NCBI GenBank assembly: GCA_910592205.1
Contig: CAJVPJ010000061.1
Coordinates: 1 to 51,685, forward strand
Direction of reading: 5' to 3'
DNA from: Paraglomus occultum
Lineage: Eukaryota; Glomeromycota; Glomeromycetes; Paraglomerales; Paraglomeraceae
DNA length: 51,685 nt
Shown here: piece by piece, positions 27,522-37,710 of the stretch
Layout: each line of letters begins with the position of its first letter
How positions within the stretch are numbered: the stretch's first letter is position 1
Program-made: the position numbers and the translations under genes
The notes under the pieces: generated by a model
Told to the model about the DNA's origin: nothing
The model's database searches: none
The model's input: the letters and a program-made list of their open reading frames with translations, nothing else

Positions 27522-28799
27522 TTTGGTATTTCTATAAAATAGATAGAGAACGCATTTTCAATTCTTTAACAATAATAAAGGATACTAGGACAACCAATGC
27601 ATTTAGTTTACTGCACGTGGGATATTTACGGAATAAAGACAGTTTCTCTAAACGTGAATTCTAGAAGTTTGGTGATGATTCTGCCACAAACAAAAGGTAA
27701 AATTTGTTTGTTTAGTTCACGTAAGATCATATTGGCTACAATTTACCCACAATGAAGGAGTCTATTATAATCCGTTCGAGCGTTTTCATTGGTTTAAAGG
27801 ATATTTATTACCAGTCGCCATTCTTGTGTACGCAATAGTGGAAATACATAGCAATATTATCCACACGGTCTAGGTGATGGTTGGTCATATGGTCATAAAA
27901 CTGACCGTATTCACTAATTGAACCACAGTGGATACCAAGCTGCCTAAAGGTTAGTCACACATGTATGACAGGCAGATTACAAGCGATATACCGATTCGCA
28001 AATAATCATACGTCACGTTGGCCGTTATTATATAAAATGTGTTTGCAAAGGCTTGATAGTAAGTCTACATGCCGTCCGCATGATACCGATTAGTCCTACC
28101 ATTCCTATAAAAGAAAAGAATTAAAAATGTATCTGGTATGTATCTATAAGGCCATTTTCGGAATTCAAGTAATAATAGGCAACATACTCTGATTAAACCA
28201 TCCACGGCAAATTTTTTTTCATTTCAAAATGAGATGTTAAATCACGTACAACTCACTCATTAACAAGACTGGGACACAGCAAAGAGAAATCAAGCTTCGT
28301 TCTGCTGGTAAAACAGACGCCTAGATTAAAATCCCACAAGGATTATTCAAAATTATTCCACCGATTGAACATTCATTGTACGGTAAATATAAATATTGTT
28401 ATTCATACGATAGATATATTTATTATTGATATTATTACTGCGCTACACGCGTTCGAAAATTTCTTTACTTACAAAAATTTACACTGCGAACATTTGGTAG
28501 AATGAAACTTGTACAGTGCAACCCGTCCTCTATATACCCGTTTTACTATAACGAGGGTTTTTACATGTAAATATTCTTTTATATAGAGGCCATCAATAAT
28601 TAAATTGTTACTAACGATTGAGACAAATTTCATCATACTATTATAAAATATTTCCTCTTTATCCCGGTCGAACGTAAAGAACAGCAGCGTCCGTGAGACT
28701 CGGAAAAAGACTCCATTTCGAGGCAACTCTTAAAACGGTACTCGAATTTATCGAACAAACAGCCCAGATAAATTCATTGCACGAGAATTTCATAATAGA
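27522..28799. other. Intergenic stretch
   Basis: About 1.3 kb without a convincing gene. It contains a transposon-like end at 28514..28589. The rest is AT-rich DNA and the presumed promoter of the following kinase gene. Confidence 0.5.
28514..28589. mobile_element. Pogo/Tigger-like short element or end
   Basis: Begins CAGTGCAACCCGTCCTC after TA and resembles ends of pogo/Tigger-type elements. CCTCTATATA (28527..28536) is repeated inverted as TATATAGAGG (28580..28589). No transposase is nearby. Confidence 0.4.
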
Positions 28800-31396
28800 A
28801 TGATTGCCCTTATATGTACTAGTTGTATCACCCTCTTTTCATATCTCATTATTATGGATGGTATAAAGCGGTTCACTATAGGTCGCCGCCAACAATATAC
28901 TTCAAAGATGAACTGTTCGAGGTTTCCACTTGAAAAAGTAATTCAAAATACATCATTAATGCCAGGGATTGTTGATAACCCAGCAATTGAAAACTTGATT
29001 CAATCGTCGTTATCAAATGATAATGGAAGACTTGCATGGATTCCTTGCTCGCAATTTATCAATATAACACCAAGTCAAACCGACAACATCCGTTACGCTA
29101 TCTGCAAGCAAACCGGTCAGGTTTATGCGATGCTGGTACCCATCGGAAACAGCAAAGAATGCACGCCGATGCTAGTGAACGAATTTGCTAGAATATACTC
29201 ACTTCCAACACACAAGTACAACAATGACGACAGTAACCTCAGAAGATACAAAAAGTGGCTTGACGGTCGCAACAGCATGATAGGAGGATTCACAAAGTAC
29301 GATGATAACTATTACATGGTCGCCGTTAAACGCTTTCATCAGTGTTACTCTCGATATGGATTCTGCCCCGCATGTGGAATACTTCGATGTAGTCCCGTGT
29401 GGTGCGTATGTGGACATAAGGAATTATCCGATGGATGGACTAGCAACAACAAGCAACTTGATGAGTTTATTAAGAAATCTCAATTACAAGCAAACTCACC
29501 AAATGAGCACTATTTGGAATGGATTCCATTCGATTGTATTGGTTTTGGGGGGGTTTATGTATACTTATTTGGTCTACCTGCCTATGATCATCTTAAATTA
29601 ACTCAGCTTGAAATAACGGATGAGACGGATCATTCGTATTATGACGAGGTGAATATTCAAGTACGAATATGTTTATTGATTGTTTAGATGAATGTTGATT
29701 TTAATTTCCAACTAGTTATGCGATGAACATCCAGATATTTGTGCCGCAAACGCTTGGAATATTATCGGATTCACGTACGATTTTACTATGCGAAAGTATT
29801 GTCTAGTGAAATCGGAAAATGGATTATGTCTGGCATGCACACATCAATTAGAACCTCTGATAAATGCATTCTGTCCCGGATGTAGATCACCAAGACCTCT
29901 TAATTGGACTACGGGCAACGAATCTTTGGATTCGTTCATAATGGAGTCATGGAATAACGTGCAACTTACATATGATGCTCATATACAATGGATTGAATAC
30001 TCTCAGTTGACAAACTTGCGAGAAATGACCTCATTACGCCATGGATGCACACTCATAGCAGAATGGTTAGAACCGACGACAAATGAATTGATACGAGCGA
30101 CGCTCAAGCAGATAGGCGATACTCGGTCACTTGATTTTCACCGGGTAAATTATTTCACGTGTAAAAATGATTCAAATTAAAATAGTATTTGTGATTTGTG
30201 ATGATTGTTGTAACGACTGTATTTTTTTTTTGTGTTTGCTTAAACAGCTAATTAAGGAATACCCGACGATATTAACCCCCGATAACGTTTGGGTAATTGG
30301 AATCACTCAAGAGCCATCTACGGGAGGCTATTATTTAGTTTTCTACCATGATATACGCCCGATATTGAACAAAGCTATGCAATATTACTATTACGGAAAT
30401 GCACGGTATATTCCGTATGACAATTTTTATGAACTCAAAGAGATTGGATCCGGTGGTTATAGAACAGTTTATACCGCCAAGTGTAAACATAATTCAGTAA
30501 CAGTTGTACTCAAACGATTTAAGGAGTTTGATCAGACGTCGGAATTATTTATTAATGAGGTAAAATATAAAAGCAATTTTTGATATTATCAACTAATATG
30601 ATATTAATATTTAATCTGACCTGGTATTTTTTTTATCTAATAGTTTAGAAATCATGCCAAATGTTCGCGTAGGGCATTCATTCAGGTTTTTGGGGTCACA
30701 CAATTACCAGAAACAAAAGAGTATATAATTGTCATGGATTATGCTAACAATGGCAGTCTTTTGTCTTATTTGGATAAAAATATTAACAAATTGACATGGA
30801 TAATGAAACTACAGTGTTTGTATGGTATTTCAGATATTTTACATACTATTCATCAGTTGGAATTAGTGCATTGTGATCTTCATGGTGGAAACATACTTAT
30901 GCATACTGAAACTGAGTCTTGGACAGAAGATTTTCACTTAAGTGATCCAATTACATGTGATCTTAATCATTCTCGATCAGTGAATTCACATCAGTCAACT
31001 ATTCAAGGTGCTTTATCCTTTATTGCACCAGAAGTTTTTCATACTCAAAAGTTTACAAAAAAATCAGACATATATTCTTTTGGTCTTATTATGTATTTAA
31101 TGGCTACTGGGGAACCACCTTTTAGAGACAGACAGTTTGATAAAGATCTATTATGTGATATTGTGAGTGGACTACAGCCAACAATGCCTGATTCAGCACC
31201 AGAGGAATACAAGAAACTTGCTAGGTGGTGTTGTGATGCTGATCCTAACAAACGCCCAAGTGCATGGACACTTCAAAATGACATTGACAGGCTTATCAGA
31301 GAAGTGCATGGGGATAGGTCTGAAAGCAACATATGGGATATCATCTATCATAATGATGTTAAACCTTTATCACATCTCAATATCAAGGAGGAGTAA
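28800..31396 (+). CDS. Modular protein kinase with repeated N-lobe-like modules
   Basis: Complete paralogue of the gene at the window start. Exons 28800..29648, 29716..30144, 30248..30559 and 30644..31396 encode 780 residues; all introns are GT-AG and phase 0. The real kinase domain begins near 479: glycine loop GSGGYRTV, Lys515 in VVLKR, catalytic loop HCDLHGGN (606-613), then DLN (636-638) where DFG is expected, APE (658-660) and SDIYSFG. Upstream are three degenerate modules starting at Trp80, Trp241 and Trp375 (WIP/WIE), separated by CxxC pairs (189/192 with 202/204; 321/324 with 336/339) and W-T-[SG]-N linkers (213, 347). Loss of the DFG glycine to Asn suggests weak or no catalysis. The first 18 residues are hydrophobic and could be a signal anchor; in-frame ATGs at 28854 and 28908 would remove them. 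Function is unknown, with signalling inferred from the family. Confidence 0.9.
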
Positions 31397-31872
31397 ATAC
31401 TCTAGCACTAATACTAATACTAATAGTAATATTAGTTATAGTAGGTGCTTAAACAGGGAATGATAAAAATATAATATAGTCAATTTACAATGTTAACACT
31501 CTAAATTAGTGACTCAAACTCCTTTTGAATAAACTTGTAATCTTAATCTAGAGTTAGAGTTTTGTTTCTTTTTATTATTATTATATTTATGTTTCCACTT
31601 ACAGCTATCACAACATTGGCTCAATATTAGACATGTTGGCTCAGAGCTCTACCAATGTTAATAAATTAAGTCTTCATAAAAAGATATCTTTTGTAGTTAT
31701 GAATTTTGGATGCTAATTAATTTTGATACTGAGCTGATTTTGTAACTCATCAAAAGGTTTATTCAACGTTTGGTTTATTAATATCCAAGAGAACAATCAA
31801 GATATTGAGTTAAAGACTCCTCCAAAATACGTAATTGGTTATCAACCTTCTGCAATATAACATAAATACTAG

Positions 31873-32600
31873 AGTATTTACTCATTTATTAAAGATATAT
31901 TATCTGCCTTTCTACCGGGAATATCTAGATCAAGAAAAATTACTTATGAAATTTACCAAGAAGAACGGAAAATTATAATTAATAAACGAGCATTGACACC
32001 AGCATATGATGAGCTAAGGAAAAAACGAAAGATAGAAGAAACATAAATATCTGTTCTTTATTATTGTTAAAATTATCGATAACCGGGACAAATTTCCATA
32101 ATTCTTTGATGCTGTTCGAGTAAGAATAGCAATAAATACGATAATTGATTCGCTGTGCCCAAGTACTAAATCTGACACAATTCATGACCAGCAAAACCTG
32201 TATCGTTTTAGAAACAATGGGTAAGTATTAAAGGTAATAAAAAGGAAACACTTAGAATAAAACATTATGTTTGATCGGCAAATTAACTGTTTCAAGTCTA
32301 TGGTTATGATGTACGTGTATTTTTAATGAATGCTTATAATCTTGAAATTGTTATAAAACCAGCACCATTTTACCCAGATTTTCGCTTAAAAAACTTACAA
32401 TCGACCGAGTTGCAACCGCATTATCGAAAGCATAATTTTTATTATCTACAAAAATCAAATAACAATACCACTCAAAATGTTCACCTTCGCTATTGAAATC
32501 TTCTGCGAGCTACTGAAGCGCTTAAAAAATGGGTAGATAAAGAAAAGGAGAAGGGAAATGAAGATGTTAATAGCATGTATAGCATGTTTAATGAATATAT
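31873..32600 (+). pseudogene. Decayed coding fragments, unknown family
   Basis: A 57-codon open frame (31873..32046) reads as plausible protein (GISRSRKITYEIYQEER, then ALTPAYDELRKKRKIEE) and ends in a stop. Further along, 32320..32490 gives IKPAPFYPDF-like sequence, and 32500..32590 gives ATEALKKWVDKEKEKG in a shifted context. Stops and frame changes separate them. I read this as remnants of one or more genes; no family is recognised. Confidence 0.3.
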
Positions 32601-32605
32601 AGCAT

Positions 32606-32695
32606 AGATTTCACTAGAGCGACCAAAGTATAGGGGTACTCATCAATGGCTTTGGGTCCGAGTATTTCCTCCCATGCAATCGCTCTAGTGAATCT
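32606..32695. mobile_element. Short terminal-inverted-repeat element
   Basis: CACTAGAGCGA (32612..32622) and TCGCTCTAGTG (32680..32690) are perfect 11-base inverted repeats, and the complementarity continues into AGATT/AATCT on the flanks. The unit is about 90 bases, non-coding, and could fold into one hairpin. Confidence 0.55.
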
Positions 32696-33274
32696 TCAAA
32701 TATATCTACGTTGATTTTTAAAGAATAATAAAGCCAAGATGACAAAATATGTGTCAATTATTGTAAATATCCTGATTATGTTAATCCTTTGAATCTTTAA
32801 ACCACAATTGTCCCAATTTTAATGAAAACGTGATGTCTCGTGAACATTGTGGAAAGGTCTAGAAAGTTCCTAATAATACGTCATTGGTTAATATTAAGCG
32901 AGAATGTCTGGTTGTCTGTCACCACAGCTAATTGCAGCTCTTCAGTACCCAGGTAAGCCCACTTTTGTGAGATTCGATTCAGCTTCATCGGTAGTACTAG
33001 AAGCTCTTCCTTTCTCCAGCATACTGGAATCGAGCGCCGTCCAAATGGGGAGGCGTCTCAGACTGGGACATATTTATCATGAAAGAAGTACCAGGAATAA
33101 ACAGACATACCGCTCATGCTACGCTTGCGGCTGAACTGAAACTTCTTGAGTGCGAACTACCAAAATCCAGCGTTGCTTATCGGCAAACGCTTACTATGAA
33201 AAGTTGCCTCAAAGTATGTAATTTCTTTTCATTCCTATGTTGAAACTTTCTACCATGATGATTGTCAAGACGTC

Positions 33275-33468
33275 CTGCGGCGACTGTCGAGCGACTTTGT
33301 CGCACATGGCAAGCCACTGTTTGCCGGAAGTGGAGGAAGTGCAACTGTACGGTCGGCATTCATTATGGTCGGAGGGTGCAAATCATACCCCTGCGGCGAC
33401 TGTCGAGCGACTTTGTCGCACATGGCAAGCCACTGTTTTCCAGAAGTGGGGGAAGTGCAACTGTACGA
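33275..33468 (+). repeat. Tandem duplication, period 116
   Basis: Two copies start at 33275 and 33391. The first 48 bases are identical, and the next ~30 differ at only a few positions. One frame of the first copy reads LSSDFVAHGKPLFAGSGGSA. The period is not a multiple of three, so the second copy is read in another frame. GC content is higher than in the surroundings. This is probably a decayed coding fragment. Confidence 0.7.
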
Positions 33469-33909
33469 TGGTTTGCACGATCAGCATATAGCTACGTAGT
33501 ATACGTAGTATTCACATTTTGTCAACTTACGTTTATTAACATTTTATCAAAAATGAGGACTGCAAAAAAGACCCGGCAAACACCAAGTTATGGGAAACGC
33601 AAATGAACGCTTTAACGGATGCTGCAAACAGAAGCAGAATAGACTTGGTAATCATGTGCAACTTTTCCAGGACTCTTGAGATTTCATTCTAACGTTGTTC
33701 AAAAAATCAGAGCAACCTTGAAAGTGCGGCGTTTAACACTGGATCGGTGCTCGCTATTGAAAATTTTCGGGCAAGAGCTGCGTACGTAATGTGCCTGTAG
33801 TTAACCATATCGAATCGGTCTCTAAGTTTCCATAATAATTCTATAAGAACAACAGTTGTTCAAATTAGCGTTAAGAGATGACCTTGGTTAAAAGTAAAGA
33901 AGTAATTTA

Positions 33910-34800
33910 AATTCATAAGTAAATTTTTCTTGATCTAGATATTCTTGGAGAGTTTAGAGTTTTGTATCATTGATTTTAAAAACGTATGGAGCAATTTTTC
34001 TCCTTGTTCTTTTTTTTAGAATGCTTCTAATGGTGCTGTAATTGTTTGGTTCCATAATGAATTTGATGTAAATTAGTACTATGTACAGTATATCACAATA
34101 ATCTAAATCGCGTATCAGTATTTCCTGATAATATTGCTGCTTGTCCTTTGTGTTATATGTTAGGGATTTCCATTCATTACATTGTTTTAAAGAAAGTTGG
34201 CAAACTTACATGGGGCATGCTGCAATAAAACCAGACAAAGTGAACATTTTGTTATGTGACAAAATGTGATGATTACATGGGATAGACTACAACAAAACCA
34301 GACAAAGTGAACATTTTATAAATGAGGGACTGATTATGATATGGCTGTAAAATTGACCAGGGTGACTGATGACGTTTTGAAAAGTAATAATGGTGTTCAT
34401 TCATAACTTAATTTTAATGCTCACTTTATCATACCAGAAGGTGAGGAATATAAACCATAACAGGGTTAATAATAATTTGTTTTCCTCTTTTAACTGCTTG
34501 ATTTTTTTTCCAACTCTTATCTTAAATTTACTGTATTTATATTTTCCTTGTGTTTTTTCTAATTTTCCTTTCTTTCTTGGTTCATCATGTGTTGCTGTTG
34601 ATGCTCGTTTATTAGTTATGATTTTCCGTTCTTTTGGTAAATTTCATAAGTAATCTTTTCTTGATCCAGATATTCCTGGAGAGTTTGGGTATTGTTGATT
34701 TAAAAATGTAAGAGGCAATGTTTTCTCCTTGAGTTTTCTTAGGATGCTTCTAATGGTACTGTAATTTCTCGAGTTCCCATAATGGATCTAATGTAAATTA
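33910..34800 (+). repeat. Direct repeat pair
   Basis: About 160 bases starting at 33910 (TTGATCTAGATATTCTTGGA, then TTTCTCCTTG, TGCTTCTAATGGT, CATAATG and TGTAAATTAGT) recur diverged at 34641..34800 in the same order. The second copy lies in the loop of the inverted repeat. Confidence 0.65.
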
Positions 34801-35592
34801 GTTTTGTATTAATATTTTTATTATATGAAGGTAATCCTGTATTAAACCTGTTATGGTTTATATTCATCACATTCTGGTATAATAAAGTGAAAATTAAAGT
34901 TAAAAAGTCCACAAGTTATGAATGAGCACCGTTATTACTTTTCAAAACGTCATCAGTCATACTGGTCAATTTTACAGTCACATCACAATCAGCCTCTCAT
35001 TTATGTCACATAATAGAATGTTCACTTTGTCTGGTTTTGTTGTAGCATGCCCTGTATACCCTATTATATTGTTAAGTAACATGATAACCTATATATTCAA
35101 CAAGAAATGATTGATATACTGTATACATGTCGCCTATTACTATTACTACACAGTCAACTCCGAACTCCGTTTAATATTAACCGAAGGACTAACTACTAAG
35201 TAAAATATCGCTAAACCGAAGGTAAATTCTAAAACATCTATATTAAATTTACCCCGATAAATCGAATTTACTAAGTTAAACCGAATTTCTTAGCATTTCC
35301 CACTTCGGTTTAACGGGTTCACTATTACTATTATTAGTTTCGTATTCATATTTTGTATAGAGGTAATCCTAATATTAATATAAACCCTGTTATGATTTAT
35401 ATTCATCACATTCTGGTATGAAAATTAAAATTAACAAGTTCATAATAATAAGTTATAAATGAGCACCATTTATCACTTTTCAAAACGTCATTAGTATTAG
35501 TCACACTGGTCAATTTTACAGCCACATCATAATAATAATCAGCCTTTCATTAATAAAATGTTCACTTTGGTTTTGTTGAAGCATGCCCCGTA
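34075..35592. repeat. Foldback repeat: one inverted and two direct arms
   Basis: The left arm (about 34205..34470, with weaker similarity back to 34075) is the inverted complement of 34845..35064. A third copy of the right arm, in direct orientation, is at about 35335..35592. Shared words include ACCAGACAAAGTGAACATTTT on the left against AATGTTCACTTTGTCTGG on the right, and the CATAACAGG/CCTGTTATG arm ends. The left arm itself contains the ACCAGACAAAGTGAAC block twice. No transposase gene is associated. Confidence 0.7.
35151..35332. mobile_element. Element end with iterated ACCGAA, nested in repeat cluster
   Basis: Starts CAGTCAACTCCG. AACCGAA-type motifs recur near 35190, 35216 and 35279, and appear inverted (TTCGGTTT) near 35314. 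The block sits between the two direct arms of the foldback cluster, and CTATTACTATTA-like sequence occurs on both sides, suggesting insertion into an existing copy. No transposase is seen. Confidence 0.5.
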
Positions 35593-35863
35593 CGATATTG
35601 GCAGATATTTCTACGCAATAAAAAGTCGTTTACCAAAAAAGTTAGTGTTTCGTTGTCTTTATTTTTTGTTATCTGTATGATTATGCTAGTTCGTTATAAT
35701 TCATCCAATTAGTGTTATTCACACTAATCAGCATGCTGTACAATGTAAACCTCGACGATTTGGAAAATAGATATATTACTATATACTATCATTACTTTTA
35801 AACATTAAGCGCTTAGAAACAATTCCTCTCAAATTCGCTTCAAGGTAATGCCTTACTAATATA

Positions 35864-35961
35864 CAGTCGACACCCCTTTATAAGCACATCATATAAAACC
35901 GTCTTTATAAGCACACCATGTTTGAGACAAATTACTATTTCATAACCACTTTATGAGCACA
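35864..35961. mobile_element. Element end with iterated CTTTATAAGCACA
   Basis: Starts CAGTCGACACCCC after TA. The 13-base motif CTTTATAAGCACA occurs at 35876 and 35903, with a one-mismatch copy at 35949. It has the same layout as the blocks at 21115 and 35151. Only one end is visible. Confidence 0.5.
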
Positions 35962-37694
35962 TATTTAACACTTGCTAAGGACAGGGTTGCATGTCTCTAA
36001 TATACTCTGACCGACTGATACTGACGTCTGCAACGAAAGTGTTGCTATTACTATCGCAAGCGACGGAATGATCCGAAAACTAAAGATTGATAAAATTCGG
36101 CGGAAAAATACGAAAGCCAGTAAAAAATAAAGTAGGATGAACCGTTCCAGTCTTCAATGGAACGAATATACAAGTATAGTATGGTTCACATTATTACTAA
36201 TGTTGCATATAATATGTATCTCGCCTCGTTCAGCACCAATGTGCCCTCTGCTGTTACGATAGTGAAACTGTAGTAATAATAATGGGGAAGATCCTCTAGA
36301 AAGAAACCATCGATCACTCACGGACCATTTAATGTTCGATTCCGCATTTTCATGATGGCCTGCTCCACTAATATTGCTCTCTGATGCGCAACAAAGCATT
36401 CTCACATGGCACTCGGCTGTTGGCGTCCTATATTTGGGGATTAAATACTATGATTAGCGTTTCGTACATTTTGAAGGTGCATTTCGGGAAAAACGGGGAT
36501 GATAATAAAAGGTTTTCTCTCACCTTCCGGTTAGAATGATATGCACTCGATATAATATACAAGTCCCTTTTTCAATGGCGTTGAATTGCAGTGTAATACT
36601 CTAGCCCTATTACTATGCGAACAATACCGCTTTTCACTATACGAATACAATCTAATACATGTATCAATTGTAATTGCCTGCCTGTTCACATGTGATGTGT
36701 ATCACACAGATCCATTTGCAAAAGGACTATTCTCAAACGACGCATTTCTGTGGGGCAATCTGCATGTGAATGAAAAAAGAAGCATGGGAGAGGCAAAAAA
36801 CAGTGGAGAAGTTCGAATGCAGCAGATGTGTAACGCAGTATCATACAAAGGTCTATTGAGATTTGGGTATATGCTATGTTTGAGTCGTTTTGCAGTGACT
36901 GTTAACGAGAATTCAAAGATTATATCGTTGAAAAAAAAAACCAAGTGTATAGCGAGGATACGAATTATTTAGTTATTTGCTAGTCTGTGAGGATATTTAT
37001 AGCGATGCATATTAGCAACGCCAATATATTCTTATTTGCAAGACTATCTCCCATAGAGTCTCGTTGGTATGCACGCGGCTGATCATTATTTTTATCTCAC
37101 ATGTCTTCTACTCCGTCATTTATGCACTTTATGCACTGTATACACCCCACATCGATAGTCATCAACCACCCCCTCATTCGATATGTGACTGCACATCGAT
37201 ATATATCGATCCCATCATACTCGAACGCTTACGCAATCACACTGCATATTTAACGCTCTTTATCAAAGAAATCATATTTTATGTTGATAAAGTAGTCTGT
37301 GAGTGGGGATGACTATGCGAATCCTTCATGTACACTGCCGCAATGCGTCTTTGTCGGTGAGCTTAGGTTGCATTAATATCCAATTTTGAACATCTCTTTG
37401 CGCATTAGGTGCATATATTAAGGGATTGGGTCATGAGACGTTTACCGAAATCGACAAAGAGTGGAGGGCAGAGGGAGGGAACTCTAAAGTGATTTTTCGT
37501 CTGGAAATAAACTGTTGAAAAAAAAAATACTAAAACAAAAAAAAACTTTTTTTTCCCTTGTTTGCTGTATCTCACATTTATTAGTTAAAAGCCTTTGCTT
37601 CCCCCGGACCCGAATATTTGGAATAGTATCAGGTTTAGATTAGTGTCTAAACAAGGAAGAAATAATTAAAGTATTTTGACTATTTCGATATTTA

Positions 37695-37710
37695 CCCCCC
37701 CCCCCCCCCC
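37695..37710 (+). repeat. Poly-C run (16)
   Basis: Sixteen C followed by T and five more C. It is similar to the run at 5799, and the true length is uncertain. Confidence 0.9.

Noticed and set aside
36586-36972. 128-codon ORF
   Set aside because: Needs a non-ATG start, has no recognisable domain and ends in a Lys-rich run from a poly-A tract.
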